From NCBI GenBank assembly GCA_003427395.1, contig BFEA01001227.1, positions 17,195 to 40,263 on the forward strand: 23,069 nt of DNA, read 5' to 3'. The notes under the pieces are model-generated. The model made no database searches. It worked only from the letters and a program-made list of their open reading frames with translations, and was not told where the DNA came from. Numbering within the stretch: the first letter of the stretch is position 1; every line of letters starts with the position of its first letter. The translations under genes and the position numbers were made by a program. This document shows positions 1 through 8,903 of this stretch, piece by piece. The DNA is from Chara braunii (lineage: Eukaryota; Streptophyta; Charophyceae; Charales; Characeae).

Positions 1-600
1 GCATTCGCAACTAGGCGGAAGCGTGAACTACGTAGTAAACACGCGGCGCCAGCCGAGCGTTACCAAGCATGATCGCAGGGTCGTTCGCATGGATCAATCA
101 AGAGATAAAAATGTAATGCGGTCAGAGGTTTATTGTCGCAGCATAACCACATCACACATGAACACGGGACAACCCCATGTTACAGACCTTCTCCTCTATG
201 CCACTCAGTCTGCTATTGGAGCGAACGCTCCCTTCAATAAATACCTCCACTTCGACTTACCACGGGGTTCAAGCAACCGGTTCCCCGAATCACCCAGGAC
301 CCTGACGTAGTAAGTTCCCTGTAACCCGTACTGCAATAAGCAAATTTACCACCAAAAATTAATCGGCCTGGGCCCGGGCCGCAGGTCGAACCCTTAGCTG
401 CGAAAATGTCCAGTTGTAGGCCGACACGGTTACAGATAATAAAAAGTAAAAAATAAAAAATATATAAAAGGATCCTAAGCAAAAACAAAAAAAATCTAGA
501 GAAAGTCAAGAGAAATCCGATGCTGGTGTCAGAGTGAGAATGGGTCACATGACATGTAGATACGTCCGGCTCGAGCGCGTGATCACTTTGTCGCATTAGC
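1..600. other. No recognised gene
   Basis: I find no coding region with recognisable motifs on either strand. The stretch holds a GC-rich patch near 366-383 and an A-rich patch near 438-495. Open frames here are short and look random. It probably flanks the 3' end of the Penelope-like element that starts near 613. Confidence 0.5.
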
Positions 601-612
601 TGTTTCTGACTT

Positions 613-722
613 CTCAGTCATTCCCGCTCCAACTCTTGCAGCATTTCAGTCTTGTGGAGAACTCCTGTCTTCCTCTCAGTCAGTCCCGTTCCAACTCTCG
701 TAGCATTTCCGTAGCTTGTGGA
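613..722. repeat. Tandem duplication (about 46 bp, period about 62) at the PLE 3' end
   Basis: Two diverged copies lie at 613-658 and 675-722. Both begin CTCAGTCA/GTCCC and end CTTGTGGA, with several substitutions and a 2-base indel. They sit exactly where the PLE coding frame ends on the minus strand (stop near 676), so this is the 3' end of that element. Penelope-like elements are known for tandem or partial duplications and pseudo-LTRs at their ends; linking this repeat to that habit is inference. Confidence 0.75.
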
Positions 723-1167
723 CAAGCGTGACAAGACGTTCTCCAGCCACCCTCCAAGCGACCTTTTCCATTGCAGAAAGGATGATTTTAGTTGGGAAAC
801 CTGCGCCTTTCAGCTCCCTGTGAAAGGTCATAAAGCAGTTCCGAAGAAGTGCATCCATATTCGTGTTACCCAAAATCCGATAGATCGTGCCGATTACCGT
901 TGCAATCTTCTGCTCCCTGGGTCCAAAGGATACGAACCTCCGTGTTATCAAAAATTTAGGTCTGTCAGGTTTCTCCCATATACTCTCATCATTTTTAAAT
1001 TTATGCATTGTTACCAGCTGGGTAGGATTCTCTAGTACGAATAACCGCATCTCTAAGAAATCCATGATATTATTTCCACTGTCTGTGCTTTCCAACCTCA
1101 GTTCGGGTTGGTAACAAGATGTGATTTTATCCATTATCTGTTCTCTTCTTCTCATGAGAGTTTCCAT
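676..1167 (-). pseudogene. PLE reverse transcriptase, C-terminal thumb segment
   Basis: This 163-codon frame directly continues the RT after the catalytic YVDD motif, in a different register: the upstream frame stops at 1172-1174 and this one begins within a run of seven A. It is charged and helix-rich, with clusters such as RRREQIMDK near the start and a basic C-terminal half. That fits the thumb region expected after the RT palm, although I recognise no named motif in it. It ends at a stop near 676, beside the tandem repeat at 613-722. It could be read by frameshifting, but a homopolymer indel (real or a sequencing error) is simpler. Alone it has no activity. Confidence 0.7.
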
Positions 1168-1171
1168 TTTT

Positions 1172-2257
1172 TTAGAACCCTAGCAGAAGCAAGTCATCGA
1201 CATACCTCTTTCCAAACAGGTGTTTCTCATCCCTTCCCAGTTCATTCAGAAATTTCTCTTCGGCATACATGCAGACAAGTGATGCCAACGGGGGGCTAGC
1301 TTGTCCTCCCATTGGTATCCCTTTGTCTTGCCTCAATATTGTTCCAACGGATTTAAAGAAAACGTGGTCGAGCAGAAAGTTTACCAGTTTCTCCAAATCG
1401 CGCTCTCTAACTGATTTCCAACCTTTTTCCCTGGCTGCNTTCCCAAAGGTGGCTCCTTTCCCATGTGTTTTTATTCGGACCCAGTACCTTCCCTTTGACC
1501 TGAATTTATCAAACATCCATTTCACCGTCATTCTTACCTCACCGTGGGGATTTTTTGAAAACATTTCTTTAATATCATATGTCCGGGCGCAAACACCAAA
1601 TTGATCATTCTCTGCTTTTCTGTTTACTGCCACAAGATTTTTTTTGAGGCAGCCCCTTGAAAGAAGGTTAAAATGCCCTGTTTTATTCGTTCGGATCATA
1701 AGGTTTAGCGCCTTGACCAGGTAGCTGTAAACAAAAAGAGCCGGATTTGCGAAAAATGGGCAAATTGGTCTTTTTTTATCTAAATCTTTTTCCTTGCTCA
1801 TGATATATGCGTTTTGCAACTTCCAGGTTTTATCCCACCGACCAATCCTGTCAAGTTTCATTTCCTTGAATTTCTTCCTTATTTCCATCATAACTTCTTG
1901 TTNGGTCTTCCCAATTTTTATGACATCAGGGTTCTCATTGAAGGTCTTTTTCATCCCTTCACAGTACTTCTTAGGACATTCCACCAAAGTAGCACCCGGG
2001 TTCTTATCTATTGGTGAAAGAATTAGGCCCCGGAGGGCCCCTTTCACCCCCACGGCGTATTCATAGGAAATGAACCCGATCGGTACCACCGGTGATCCTA
2101 TTACCCTGAGTTTCAGAGGTGACATCCTGAATTCGTCAGTGATCCCTGCACTCTTCAGATCCTTCAAAGCAACTCTACAAGCTTCATTCACAACGCTCAG
2201 ATTCTCCATACGTCCGGGGTATGGCACATTCCGGGAATTATGGAGGAAGGGGTGAAC
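1172..2257 (-). pseudogene. PLE reverse transcriptase core (fingers and palm)
   Basis: This is the catalytic core of a Penelope-type RT, which copies element RNA at a nicked target. Counting from the GTG codon at 2227, motif A (TYDIKEMF) carries the first catalytic Asp at about residue 218. Motif B reads KGIPMGGQASPPLASL near residue 305, and the GIPMG form is typical of PLE and telomerase RTs. Motif C is YVDD at residues 342-345, so all three metal-binding aspartates are present. An upstream KRPIC patch fits the fingers. The frame runs without a break into the preceding segment except for the TAA at 2258-2260, so the GTG is not a real start. The frame ends four residues after YVDDLLLL, where register shifts. 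Two Ns fall inside (near 1439 and 1903). Confidence 0.88.
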
Positions 2258-3016
2258 TTATGGAATCTCGTGTAGTTTGACCCGTACATGCCCATCTATT
2301 TTGGGCAGATTAAACATATGGCATTCGCAGGACATAATTTCTTCTGACGCGCTTGCTTTATGATTATGCAGAATATCTGCTATAGTCTTAGCTGTAAAGA
2401 CTACTCGCAACTTTTTCTGCATCAGGTCCACGAGTTCCGGAGGTTCAACCCTCCTCCCAATCCATTGGCACACCTCGGATCGCACACACCTCTTGTCCAT
2501 AGTTAGGCAATAGGGAATTTTTACAACAATTCGTTTCCGGGGATTGAAATGTAGCCTTCTCTTTAGTTCAGTTCCAATGAGGCTTCTCATAATTTGTCTG
2601 CCCCTCTTTGCGTTCACACTTTTCAGTCCTTTCAGCATCCCAAGCAAGCCCACAGTATCTTTACTTCTTAATGTACTCCTTCTTTTCCATGGTGCACGTA
2701 AAAGGGTTATCAGTTCGGATTTCCTTCTATCGGATTCAGACTCAGTCTTAACTAAGCAAGTGAGGGACCATCTACCACCCTCCTCGTACAGTGTTTTTAT
2801 GTCCCGAAGGACATAACTTCCATCCGAGTCAGACAACTTCGAGTCCCCATACACCAAACTGATCAGACTCCAGGAGCGCATCCACTTCTTTCCTCCATCG
2901 CTCGAGATATGTATCGGTCGCTTCAACCCTTTTGCCTTTCTTAGAATCTTAATCAAATAAAAGGTAGTGTAGCTATCAATCAGATCAGCAGAAAAAGAGA
3001 TCGGTCTCCATTCTTG
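2258..3016 (-). pseudogene. PLE linker with CxC motif and RT N-terminal region
   Basis: This segment joins the nuclease to the RT core. It is in the same frame as both neighbours, separated from the nuclease by TGA at 3017-3019 and from the RT core by TAA at 2258-2260. The sequence between the TGA and the first Met (2956) is coding-like, so translation once ran through. Near its end lies a CxC motif, SCECHMF, with the cysteines coded at about 2329-2327 and 2323-2321. A short CxC domain between nuclease and RT is a reported hallmark of N-terminal-nuclease PLEs. The rest is basic, with many Lys and Arg, which is plausible for nucleic-acid binding. The exact function of the linker is not known to me. 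Confidence 0.75.
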
Positions 3017-3512
3017 TCAGCATGCGACTTTCTTTCTTTTCTTTCTGCATTTTCTAGATTTATTTCTGGCTTTTCCTTTTTTACTATTTAGGTCAGGGTT
3101 CTTCTTTTGAATTATTTTCCCTTCCAGAGTTCTTAGCTCATTCTTTTNACCCATCTGTAATGGGAGAGCAGCATAAGATTCGGACCCTTTCTTCTTCAGC
3201 CATTTATGCACTCTGAAGATAGGGGAAACAGCAGAAGTACGGACATGTTCCCTCCATCTTTCTAATACCGATCTACCTGTCTGACCGACGTATACTTGAC
3301 TACAAAAGGGATTAATGAGTACGTAGACACATGAGCGGACCTCTAGATCGACTAGTGTATCCACGTTAATCAATTCCCAGTACTTAATGTACATACGTCC
3401 CCACTTCGAGTAGTCTAGTACACATGAAAGAAGCGTGTCGATCTTGAAAACCTTCTCGAGATCTTTCTTCAAATCGCCGTCGTGTCTTGGGATAGCTTGA
3501 CTTATTCTTCAT
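3017..3512 (-). pseudogene. PLE GIY-YIG endonuclease domain (N-terminal)
   Basis: A GIY-YIG nuclease makes the target nick that primes reverse transcription. Counting from the TTG at 3472, the 'GIY' strand is VYVLI (49-53) and the 'YIG' strand is VYVGQT (60-65). The helix Arg and His lie in ERWREH (R72, H76), the metal-binding Glu is E117 in LEGK, and PDLN (N129) is the conserved tail. All catalytic positions are therefore present. Only one Cys lies between the two strands, so the CCHH finger of canonical PLE nucleases is absent. A Lys/Arg-rich tail follows, ending at TGA 3017-3019. The natural start may be ATG at 3512-3510 (MKNKSSYPK), which is in another register, implying one indel near 3480. 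An N lies near 3148. Confidence 0.85.
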
Positions 3513-3543
3513 AGTGAACATAATAGGCTCTGTCTTGAGGGAA

Positions 3544-4655
3544 CTAGTTCCCCGCTACCCCGTCTGACCCATCCTCTTCCTCCGATTCGTCATGTTCACT
3601 ACCAGCCTCCTCTCTCCCAGAGTGATGTTCATCGTCACCAGCTAACTCGTCGTTCCCATTAATGAACTTCGTGAACTCATCAGTGTCTTGCTTCGCGAGT
3701 TCCCTGGCCCCCTTGTCTTTGCGTTCCCTTTAACATTCCTCTTAGCACACAAACGTTTTAACTTCCTCCCATTCATTTTCATATAATGGTCGAGCCTTTG
3801 TCACATATACTCTACGATCCCCACCTCATTCCTCCCTCCACCGACGCCGCTAGCTTTGTTCACCTTGAGTTTGCATCCATCATCTTCTGAATTCTTGCTC
3901 TCTTCTTCGTTCGTATCCACCTCGTTGTGCACTGCGCTAGACTTAGTCGTGTCACGAAGCTCACCCTTTGTCCCATCATTCGCGTTGTCTACATTCACCT
4001 TGCCAGGGATGACAGCCAACATGCTCATCATGTCCTGAAATTACACTCTCTGTAATTTCAAGTCCTTCTAATCTTGCTCCTTCCATCTCGTATGTGCAGC
4101 GTCTTCTCCATAATGCCCAAAGGACCGCCCTGCGTCCCAACTTAAACAAATTGGTGGTAAATTCATCAGTGGGGTCAGCCTGCCCCACGGTCTCGGCTTC
4201 ACATAGCAGGGCCCTCCTGTCCCAGGGCCACGTCATTTTTGTCTGAAGTTGGTCCTAGATTCTGTCCCATCATCTCCACAGGCAGAGGGCGCCCGGACAT
4301 TGTAGAAATATGTGCTTGATTGTCTATGGCCGTTTTCTGGATGGAAACGCATTTGTGCACAACTTGCACCAGGGTAGGGCTAACCCTTAATGTTCTAGAG
4401 ATGTTCTGTCTATGAGCCAGTTGTTGGTAGGTAGGCAGCGGTGTCGGCGCGAATACCCTTACAAGGGTATCTGCCCTGGTTTTTGCAGGTGACAGAAAGA
4501 ATGGCTCTGGTCGGAATAAGCCGTGCAAGGCACGGCCGCGTCCGAGATTCGCCTTGGCTAAGCTAGGGAGTATGTGGGCGCNCAGTTTTAAGGNGCGCGT
4601 GTGATTTTTCCGATTGATTGGACGGNNGGTAGTCGACCGACCCGGGACGCGTTAC
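3544..4655 (-). pseudogene. Acidic ORF1-like frame upstream of the PLE nuclease
   Basis: I do not recognise this protein. Coding-like sequence runs on the minus strand in four register segments: about 4655-4199 (no clear ATG), 4236-3976, 4031-3730 (with an in-frame TGA at about 3801) and 3730-3544. The last ends DESEEEDGSDGVAGN then TAG (3544-3546). The upstream part is mixed and hydrophobic; the middle has a Trp/Arg-rich patch (WALWRRRCTYEMEG); the C-terminal third is very rich in Asp, Glu, Ser and Lys. The stop lies 31 bp before the likely ATG of the nuclease-RT frame, suggesting a two-ORF element. It could instead be an unrelated gene remnant. The breaks are single-base indels plus one stop. 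Confidence 0.5.
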
Positions 4656-4890
4656 AGGATGATAAAGGAATAAAGGGTTGTTTTTGGGTGGTGTGCGTNA
4701 CTGACGGTAGGATTGATGCGCAGGGGGGACGCACGGGGCGGCCACAACGTGGTCTAAGTGGGCCGGCGCGGGTGCCTAGTGTTGGCACGCCGGTTGTGGG
4801 AAGGAGAGAGGGGCCTAGGCTGTCCTTCCCAGGCCTAGGCACTGCACTGCACCAGTCCATATTGACGNCCGCGCCCAACAATATCAAGCT
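4656..4890. other. GC-rich spacer, no gene seen
   Basis: Short GC-rich stretch with several Ns (4582, 4594, 4626-4627, 4699). It contains near-palindromes around CCTAGGC (about 4812-4840). No coding or RNA motif is recognised. Confidence 0.4.
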
Positions 4891-5190
4891 GGGGCATAGC
4901 CTGTAGGTTACGGTGTTGGACTATTGCTATGGAGGTTCAGGGGTCGAGCCCGCCGAGTGTCGGCACAGCAGTGGCGGGGCGTCAAGGAGAACTGAAGGGG
5001 TTGAGGGCTCGATGGGGCTATCCCCCTTCGGTTTTGTTGGTAGGCGCGGTGGTAGACCCGGTCCACGGGACCGGGGGGTGGTATCCGCAGCCCGCACCTC
5101 GCTCGGGACCTCTTGAGTTACGTATATCTTGTTTTACCCTTTTTGCCACTTTTCCCCTGGTTTTTTATTTTTTATGTCTTTGTTTGCGAT
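4891..5190 (+). mobile_element. Probable tRNA-derived SINE
   Basis: The head (4891-4960) resembles a tRNA gene. There is an A-box-like TAGCCTGTAGG from 4897, a GTTGGACTATTGC anticodon-arm-like segment, and a strong B-box GGGTCGAGCCC at 4941-4951. The A-to-B spacing of about 44 nt is normal for an internal Pol III promoter. The anticodon stem no longer pairs well and the acceptor ends do not match, so it is not a working tRNA. Downstream is an unrelated GC-rich body and then T-runs at about 5146-5180, which could be the SINE tail or Pol III terminators. SINEs depend on LINE proteins, and LINEs are present in this window. The 3' boundary and any target duplication are not resolved. Confidence 0.45.
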
Positions 5191-5199
5191 ACCCTCACC

Positions 5200-6687
5200 A
5201 TCATTCGCGGACCCNTTGAGTTGGGGTGCGGTANTNCGGCCGACTGTCTGAGTCCTGAGGAACCGCGGGTGGGGGTACCGGGACATCGATAAAAATCGGG
5301 ATGATGCAAAGAAGATTTACGTGGTCTTTGCGCAAGACTGGCACACGTAAAACGGAGGGTGGATCTGGCACCGATAGGCGCCGGATACCAGTGAGAAAAG
5401 GAGGCGGGAAGCGGATCGGATCATAGGGGAGCCGGCCTTCGAAGTTTCCCCTGCAACTCGGTCGCCGGACACGAGGAAAGGGGGTCAAACGGACTAGATA
5501 GACCGACAAGTAGCTGACCGCCAGTCAGAGAACCTCAGGTAGCGGGTTGCTGTGCCGCCGTATGAGCACGAACTCATGAGCCAGGGCGCTCGCGGAGGGA
5601 GCGTCGATCCGCAGTGCTGAGGTATGCCGGGCTCGCAAGGGAGGTGAGTTGTCGCGGGCCTGCTACGTCGGAACCGGCCTGAGTGTAGGGAGGCGAACGA
5701 GACGGGGANGAGGACAGCCAGTGAGGGGCGATGGCAAAGGCACGGGGAAGTGAAAGACGGAACCTGGATGCGTTTTTGCGCTGGGTACAGGTGATAGAGA
5801 GGATAGGAGGAGGAGAGCCAAGCGTGGTCATGGNTACTCNNCGCTCCCGACTCTGAGTAGAATCGGGAGAAGGAGGACAGTGCATGGGGGTTTCTGTATC
5901 CGGTGAATGCAGTAGTGAGGTCAGATTGGGCGTTGGGTTAGCGGCAGGGGAGGTTAGTGAAAAGGAGGCTGCGTGAAGCTGTTAGTGAGGGCGGGGGTAG
6001 GTGAGATGTATCGGGCGCAGTATTGCGCCAGAGTGCAATTAGCGGGGAGAACGGCAGAGCGGAAGTGACGAACGGGCAGGGTGCGAACGGGAAGAAGAGC
6101 GGAGGGGCGAGGTAACGGGCGCAGTAAGGAAAAAATGGACCAACCCGAACGACAAATCGTATCGGGTGCATATACGATGAAAGGCGGGGTGATGGCGGAG
6201 GGCGGGGCCGATGTCGCCTAACTCATCCGATTCCTAATCGAGTTGAGTGATCGAAAAGTGCTACGTAAGGGGTCTCGACTATTGCGAGCGTGGCGGTGTG
6301 GTTAGTTAGATAGTTAGTAGCCAGGAGAGGAACGGGGTGCGCCGGGGCTATGGCGGGTGGAGGAAGGGTGAAGGCGGAAAGTACGTGACAACCTCGATTC
6401 ATAACGGATTTCGGCGAACCAAAAGCCGGTTCCGGAGTTTCTGAGAAGGGCGAGTGCATTGGCGCTGTCGGTTTTGGTGTTAGTGGGGTAGAATCAGAGT
6501 AGTAAGTAAAGAAGTCGCCCGAATGCAGCGGGTTGGCAACGGGAGGACGCACCTGGCCATGTTCCAACTGAAGATTCATTCTGAGTTGGTGCTTTCTTCT
6601 TGAGCAGTAAGTACAAGTAGCTTCCCTTGACGGAAGCTGTGAGCACGACGGGGAGGGTGAGCCTACCCGGGTTAGCAGAAGATTCGT
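5200..6687. other. G-skewed GC-rich region without recognised gene
   Basis: From about 5550 to 6250 the plus strand is strongly enriched in G over C (many GGGG, GAGG and GGCG runs). The minus-strand frames are therefore Pro/Ser-rich by composition and not credible proteins. Two clean hairpins occur: GGCGCA/TGCGCC with a 4-nt loop at 6014-6029, and ATCGTAT/ATACGAT with a 9-nt loop at 6156-6178. No known element was identified. Confidence 0.5.
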
Positions 6688-6701
6688 CCCCCCCCCCCCC
6701 C
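6688..6701. repeat. Poly-C run (C14)
   Basis: Fourteen consecutive C on the plus strand. It separates the G-skewed segment from more mixed sequence. It could be a slippage-prone tract or a polishing artefact. Confidence 0.9.
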
Positions 6702-7735
6702 TTGCATATACTTGGCGGGAGGCGGGCACTTACCTGGAATCGAGCTGCAGACCGAGTGACGGGGCTGGGTGCCCAGGCGTGGGGGAGGTTGTACCCTCCA
6801 TACAGCTACAGGCAGGCGTCAGAGGCAACCGCTACACTTTTCGGCTATTAGCGCTGACAGTTGTGTGGCCAGAGTCTGAATATCGAAGGGTAGGAGGGGC
6901 CGTTTTTGCCCGTCGCTGGCCGCTGAGCATCACGTTGCCTAATGCCCCATTGAGGGATACTAGCGTTGCTGTTGTCGCTGCTTCATTCGAGCTCCGGGCC
7001 CTTGTTGTGCAACTGTCTGGGACATACTAAACCCCGCCATTACGCGTTGCTGCAGTGTACTGATGCTTGATAGCTTGTCTGGACCAGTTGTGAGGAGAAT
7101 GTGAAGGGAGCTGCAGATTCGCCTGACAAACAAGTGTGTAGCTCCCCCTACAGGCCGGGGTGGTATGAGTCGGGCTGGGGGCCAGATACCGGCAGGGGCG
7201 GCGAAGGGGCGGCGCAGCTAAGCGCGTGCACTCTGCTTGCTGAGTGACTGGGTATGCCATGCTGCTGCTGTTGGTGTTGTAAGAGAAGAGATAGAACAAG
7301 GGGCTCGTGACCCTCGTTTTCGAGTAGTGGGCACAGCAATCCGGGCCACAGACCTCGTCTTCCGAGTGTACAGGGTTACGACTGTTGGGGCGCGAGGCTG
7401 CGAACTGAGTGTTCGGTGTGTGCGGGTGAGCAGTTGGAGAAAGACAGAGCTGTGGGTCCTGGCTGCGTGTGGTGGGGGTGTTCGCTGGTTGGCATGAACA
7501 ATTGCAACCGCTACTTGACTGCGCGGAGGGCACCGTTGGGGGCCGCGGTTGGCCGTGTACGAATTGCAACTGCGCGTCACACGCAAACTGCACAAGGGGT
7601 TGTCGCTATTTGGTGTTGCATACCGTTGCACATTGTTGAGCGTGGCTACTGGCTACTACAGTCTGTTGAGCAGCAGTTGTGGGACTATGAGGGGGGGGTT
7701 GCTGCGGAGATAAGGGTTCATTAGAGAGGTGATCC
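6702..7735. other. GC-rich region without recognised gene
   Basis: Long open frames on both strands (for example minus 7593-7027) are rich in Pro, Ser, Thr, Gln and Cys and overlap equally long frames on the other strand, as expected in GC-rich noncoding DNA. No domain, signal peptide or repeat was recognised. I treat it as noncoding or unknown repeat sequence. Confidence 0.45.
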
Positions 7736-7817
7736 GGCGGTCGACTTCATTTTGACCAAGTTGTGCGGACTTGGCCGCCATTGCGGGGCCCTCAGGCGCA
7801 TCGAGGTATCAAGGCCC
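7736..7817 (+). other. Nested hairpins at the start of the structured region
   Basis: GGCGG (7736-7740) pairs with CCGCC (7775-7779). Directly inside on the 3' side, CCAAG (7756-7760) pairs with CTTGG (7770-7774), leaving a 15-nt bulge on the 5' side. The next hairpin is GGGCC (7786-7790) with GGCCC (7813-7817). They mark the approximate upstream edge of the hairpin-rich noncoding stretch. Confidence 0.45.
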
Positions 7818-8137
7818 TCTCCCGCGAGTCTGAGTGCACCATCCTTGGATCTGAGAGTCTAAAACTTTTTCTATCTGCCCTTCTTCCTCTAAGTCTAATC
7901 TGTTGGTTCTAATTGGAAGGTGGTAGGCGGGATTGCAACCCGTAATCCGCGCCAAGGCCTATGTGGGAGGTTCGCCCCACCGATTGCGGGAGCTCTGCCG
8001 GAACTCAGGAGGTGTTCTGGAGGCAGGGAATAATAAGGTAACCATTGCTTTCCCTCTATATACCCTAGTATAACCCCTACCTCTACATCTTGCTATGTTT
8101 GAATGAGTATACTGTATGCACCCCTATTTTGACTTTA

Positions 8138-8164
8138 GTTTGACTGGCAGGACATAAGTCAGAC
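8138..8164 (+). repeat. Degenerate stem-loop, possible first unit of the array
   Basis: GTTTGACT (8138-8145) pairs with AGTCAGAC (8157-8164) over 8 positions with one G-U. The loop is only 11 nt and ends ACATA, followed by AG, similar to the CATAAG core of the main family. It may be a shortened copy. Confidence 0.4.
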
Positions 8165-8300
8165 TAAGTAAAGGAATGTGTGTGCAATCTCGGTTTCAAT
8201 TTTGTTGATTGTCTGAATGCAGATTGTGAACAAAAGGGGTTGCATATGGGGGAAGGGTGGGAGAAAGGTGGTTTTGTCTGGATTGACAGGGTCCTATGGG

Positions 8301-8334
8301 GTCAGGCATATTCCATAAGATTGGATGGCCCGAC
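8301..8334 (+). repeat. Stem-loop unit 1
   Basis: Arms GTCAGGC (8301-8307) and GCCCGAC (8328-8334) pair at 6 of 7 positions (one A-C mismatch). The 20-nt loop is ATATTCCATAAGATTGGATG. Confidence 0.75.
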
Positions 8335-8365
8335 TGCTGTGTTTTATTCTTCGAACTGCATTGAG

Positions 8366-8401
8366 AATCAGACAAGTTCCATAAGATTGGATGGTCTGAT
8401 T
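8366..8401 (+). repeat. Stem-loop unit 2
   Basis: Arms AATCAGAC (8366-8373) and GTCTGATT (8394-8401) pair perfectly over 8 bp. The 20-nt loop is AAGTTCCATAAGATTGGATG, the best match to consensus. Confidence 0.85.
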
Positions 8402-8443
8402 GCTCTGACTTGTGAGAGCTTGACTGTGGTTGACTTTTAGGAG

Positions 8444-8475
8444 CCAAGCCTGTATCATAAGATTGGAGGGCTTGG
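8444..8475 (+). repeat. Stem-loop unit 3
   Basis: Arms CCAAGCC (8444-8450) and GGCTTGG (8469-8475) pair perfectly over 7 bp. The 18-nt loop is TGTATCATAAGATTGGAG. The stem differs completely from units 1 and 2. Confidence 0.85.
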
Positions 8476-8524
8476 TTGCCGTGTTTAGTAGGGGCTTATA
8501 CTGTTTCATTGGTTTCTGATCGAG

Positions 8525-8563
8525 GAGGTTGAGCAAGTCCATAAGATTGGACGGCTCAACCTC
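8525..8563 (+). repeat. Stem-loop unit 4
   Basis: Arms GAGGTTGAGC (8525-8534) and GCTCAACCTC (8554-8563) pair perfectly over 10 bp, the longest stem of the family. The 19-nt loop is AAGTCCATAAGATTGGACG. Confidence 0.88.
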
Positions 8564-8700
8564 TCCCTGTTTTGTTCTGAGGGAGTAACTCTTGCTGAGG
8601 ACAAACCATGTCCAAAGGTCTGGCCCACTGCCTCGCATATGTTGGAACCCGAGAGGTTATAACTTGGCTATACTTTATACTACTCTATCTATGAACAGGC

Positions 8701-8740
8701 TAGTCAGACACGGGTTCCATAAGATTGAAATACCTGACTA
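8701..8740 (+). repeat. Stem-loop unit 5
   Basis: Arms TAGTCAG (8701-8707) and CTGACTA (8734-8740) pair perfectly over 7 bp. The loop is longer (26 nt) and holds GGTTCCATAAGATTGAAAT. Confidence 0.8.
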
Positions 8741-8800
8741 TAATTTATCACAACTTGAAGAGAGTATAACAAAGAATATAACCGAAGGTAACTTTGGGCA

Positions 8801-8834
8801 GACTGAGCTTGTTTCTAAGATGAATGGCTCGGCC
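8801..8834 (+). repeat. Stem-loop unit 6
   Basis: Arms GACTGAGC (8801-8808) and GCTCGGCC (8827-8834) form GAGC/GCTC, then a T-G wobble, C-G, an A-C mismatch and G-C. The 18-nt loop TTGTTTCTAAGATGAATG is the second loop subtype. Confidence 0.65.
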
Positions 8835-8903
8835 CTACGCCCCGTTTTTGAACACTAAGTGCAGAGAGGTATATATAAGTTGGATACTAAAGAGTTCAGG
8901 GCA

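Larger units (their letters stand above)
613..4655 (-). mobile_element. Degraded Penelope-like element, permuted (Chlamys-like) layout
   Basis: Read on the minus strand, the order is an acidic ORF1-like frame (4655-3544), a 31-bp gap, a GIY-YIG nuclease domain, a CxC linker and a reverse transcriptase ending near 676. The nuclease precedes the RT, the reverse of canonical Penelope elements. That arrangement with a CxC linker is the one described for the Naiad/Chlamys clade. The nuclease lacks the CCHH finger seen in other PLE nucleases, which favours Chlamys, known from green algae, spike mosses and slime molds. At least two in-frame stops and one or two frameshifts make it nonfunctional. The upstream boundary is uncertain, and whether the acidic frame belongs to the element is inferred only from its close spacing. 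Confidence 0.8.

Noticed and set aside
383-393. B-box-like GGGTTCGACCT on the minus strand
   Set aside because: The flanking sequence gives no T-arm or A-box of the right form; chance match likely.
718-1035. Plus-strand frames over the PLE (also 1269-1604, 1794-2066 and 2544-2816)
   Set aside because: They are antisense shadows of the RT frame, which carries clear family motifs on the minus strand.
6223-7593. Long Pro/Ser/Gln/Cys-rich minus-strand frames that could be genes
   Set aside because: They sit in GC-rich, skewed DNA with equally long frames on the other strand, have no recognisable motif, and their composition follows base composition.
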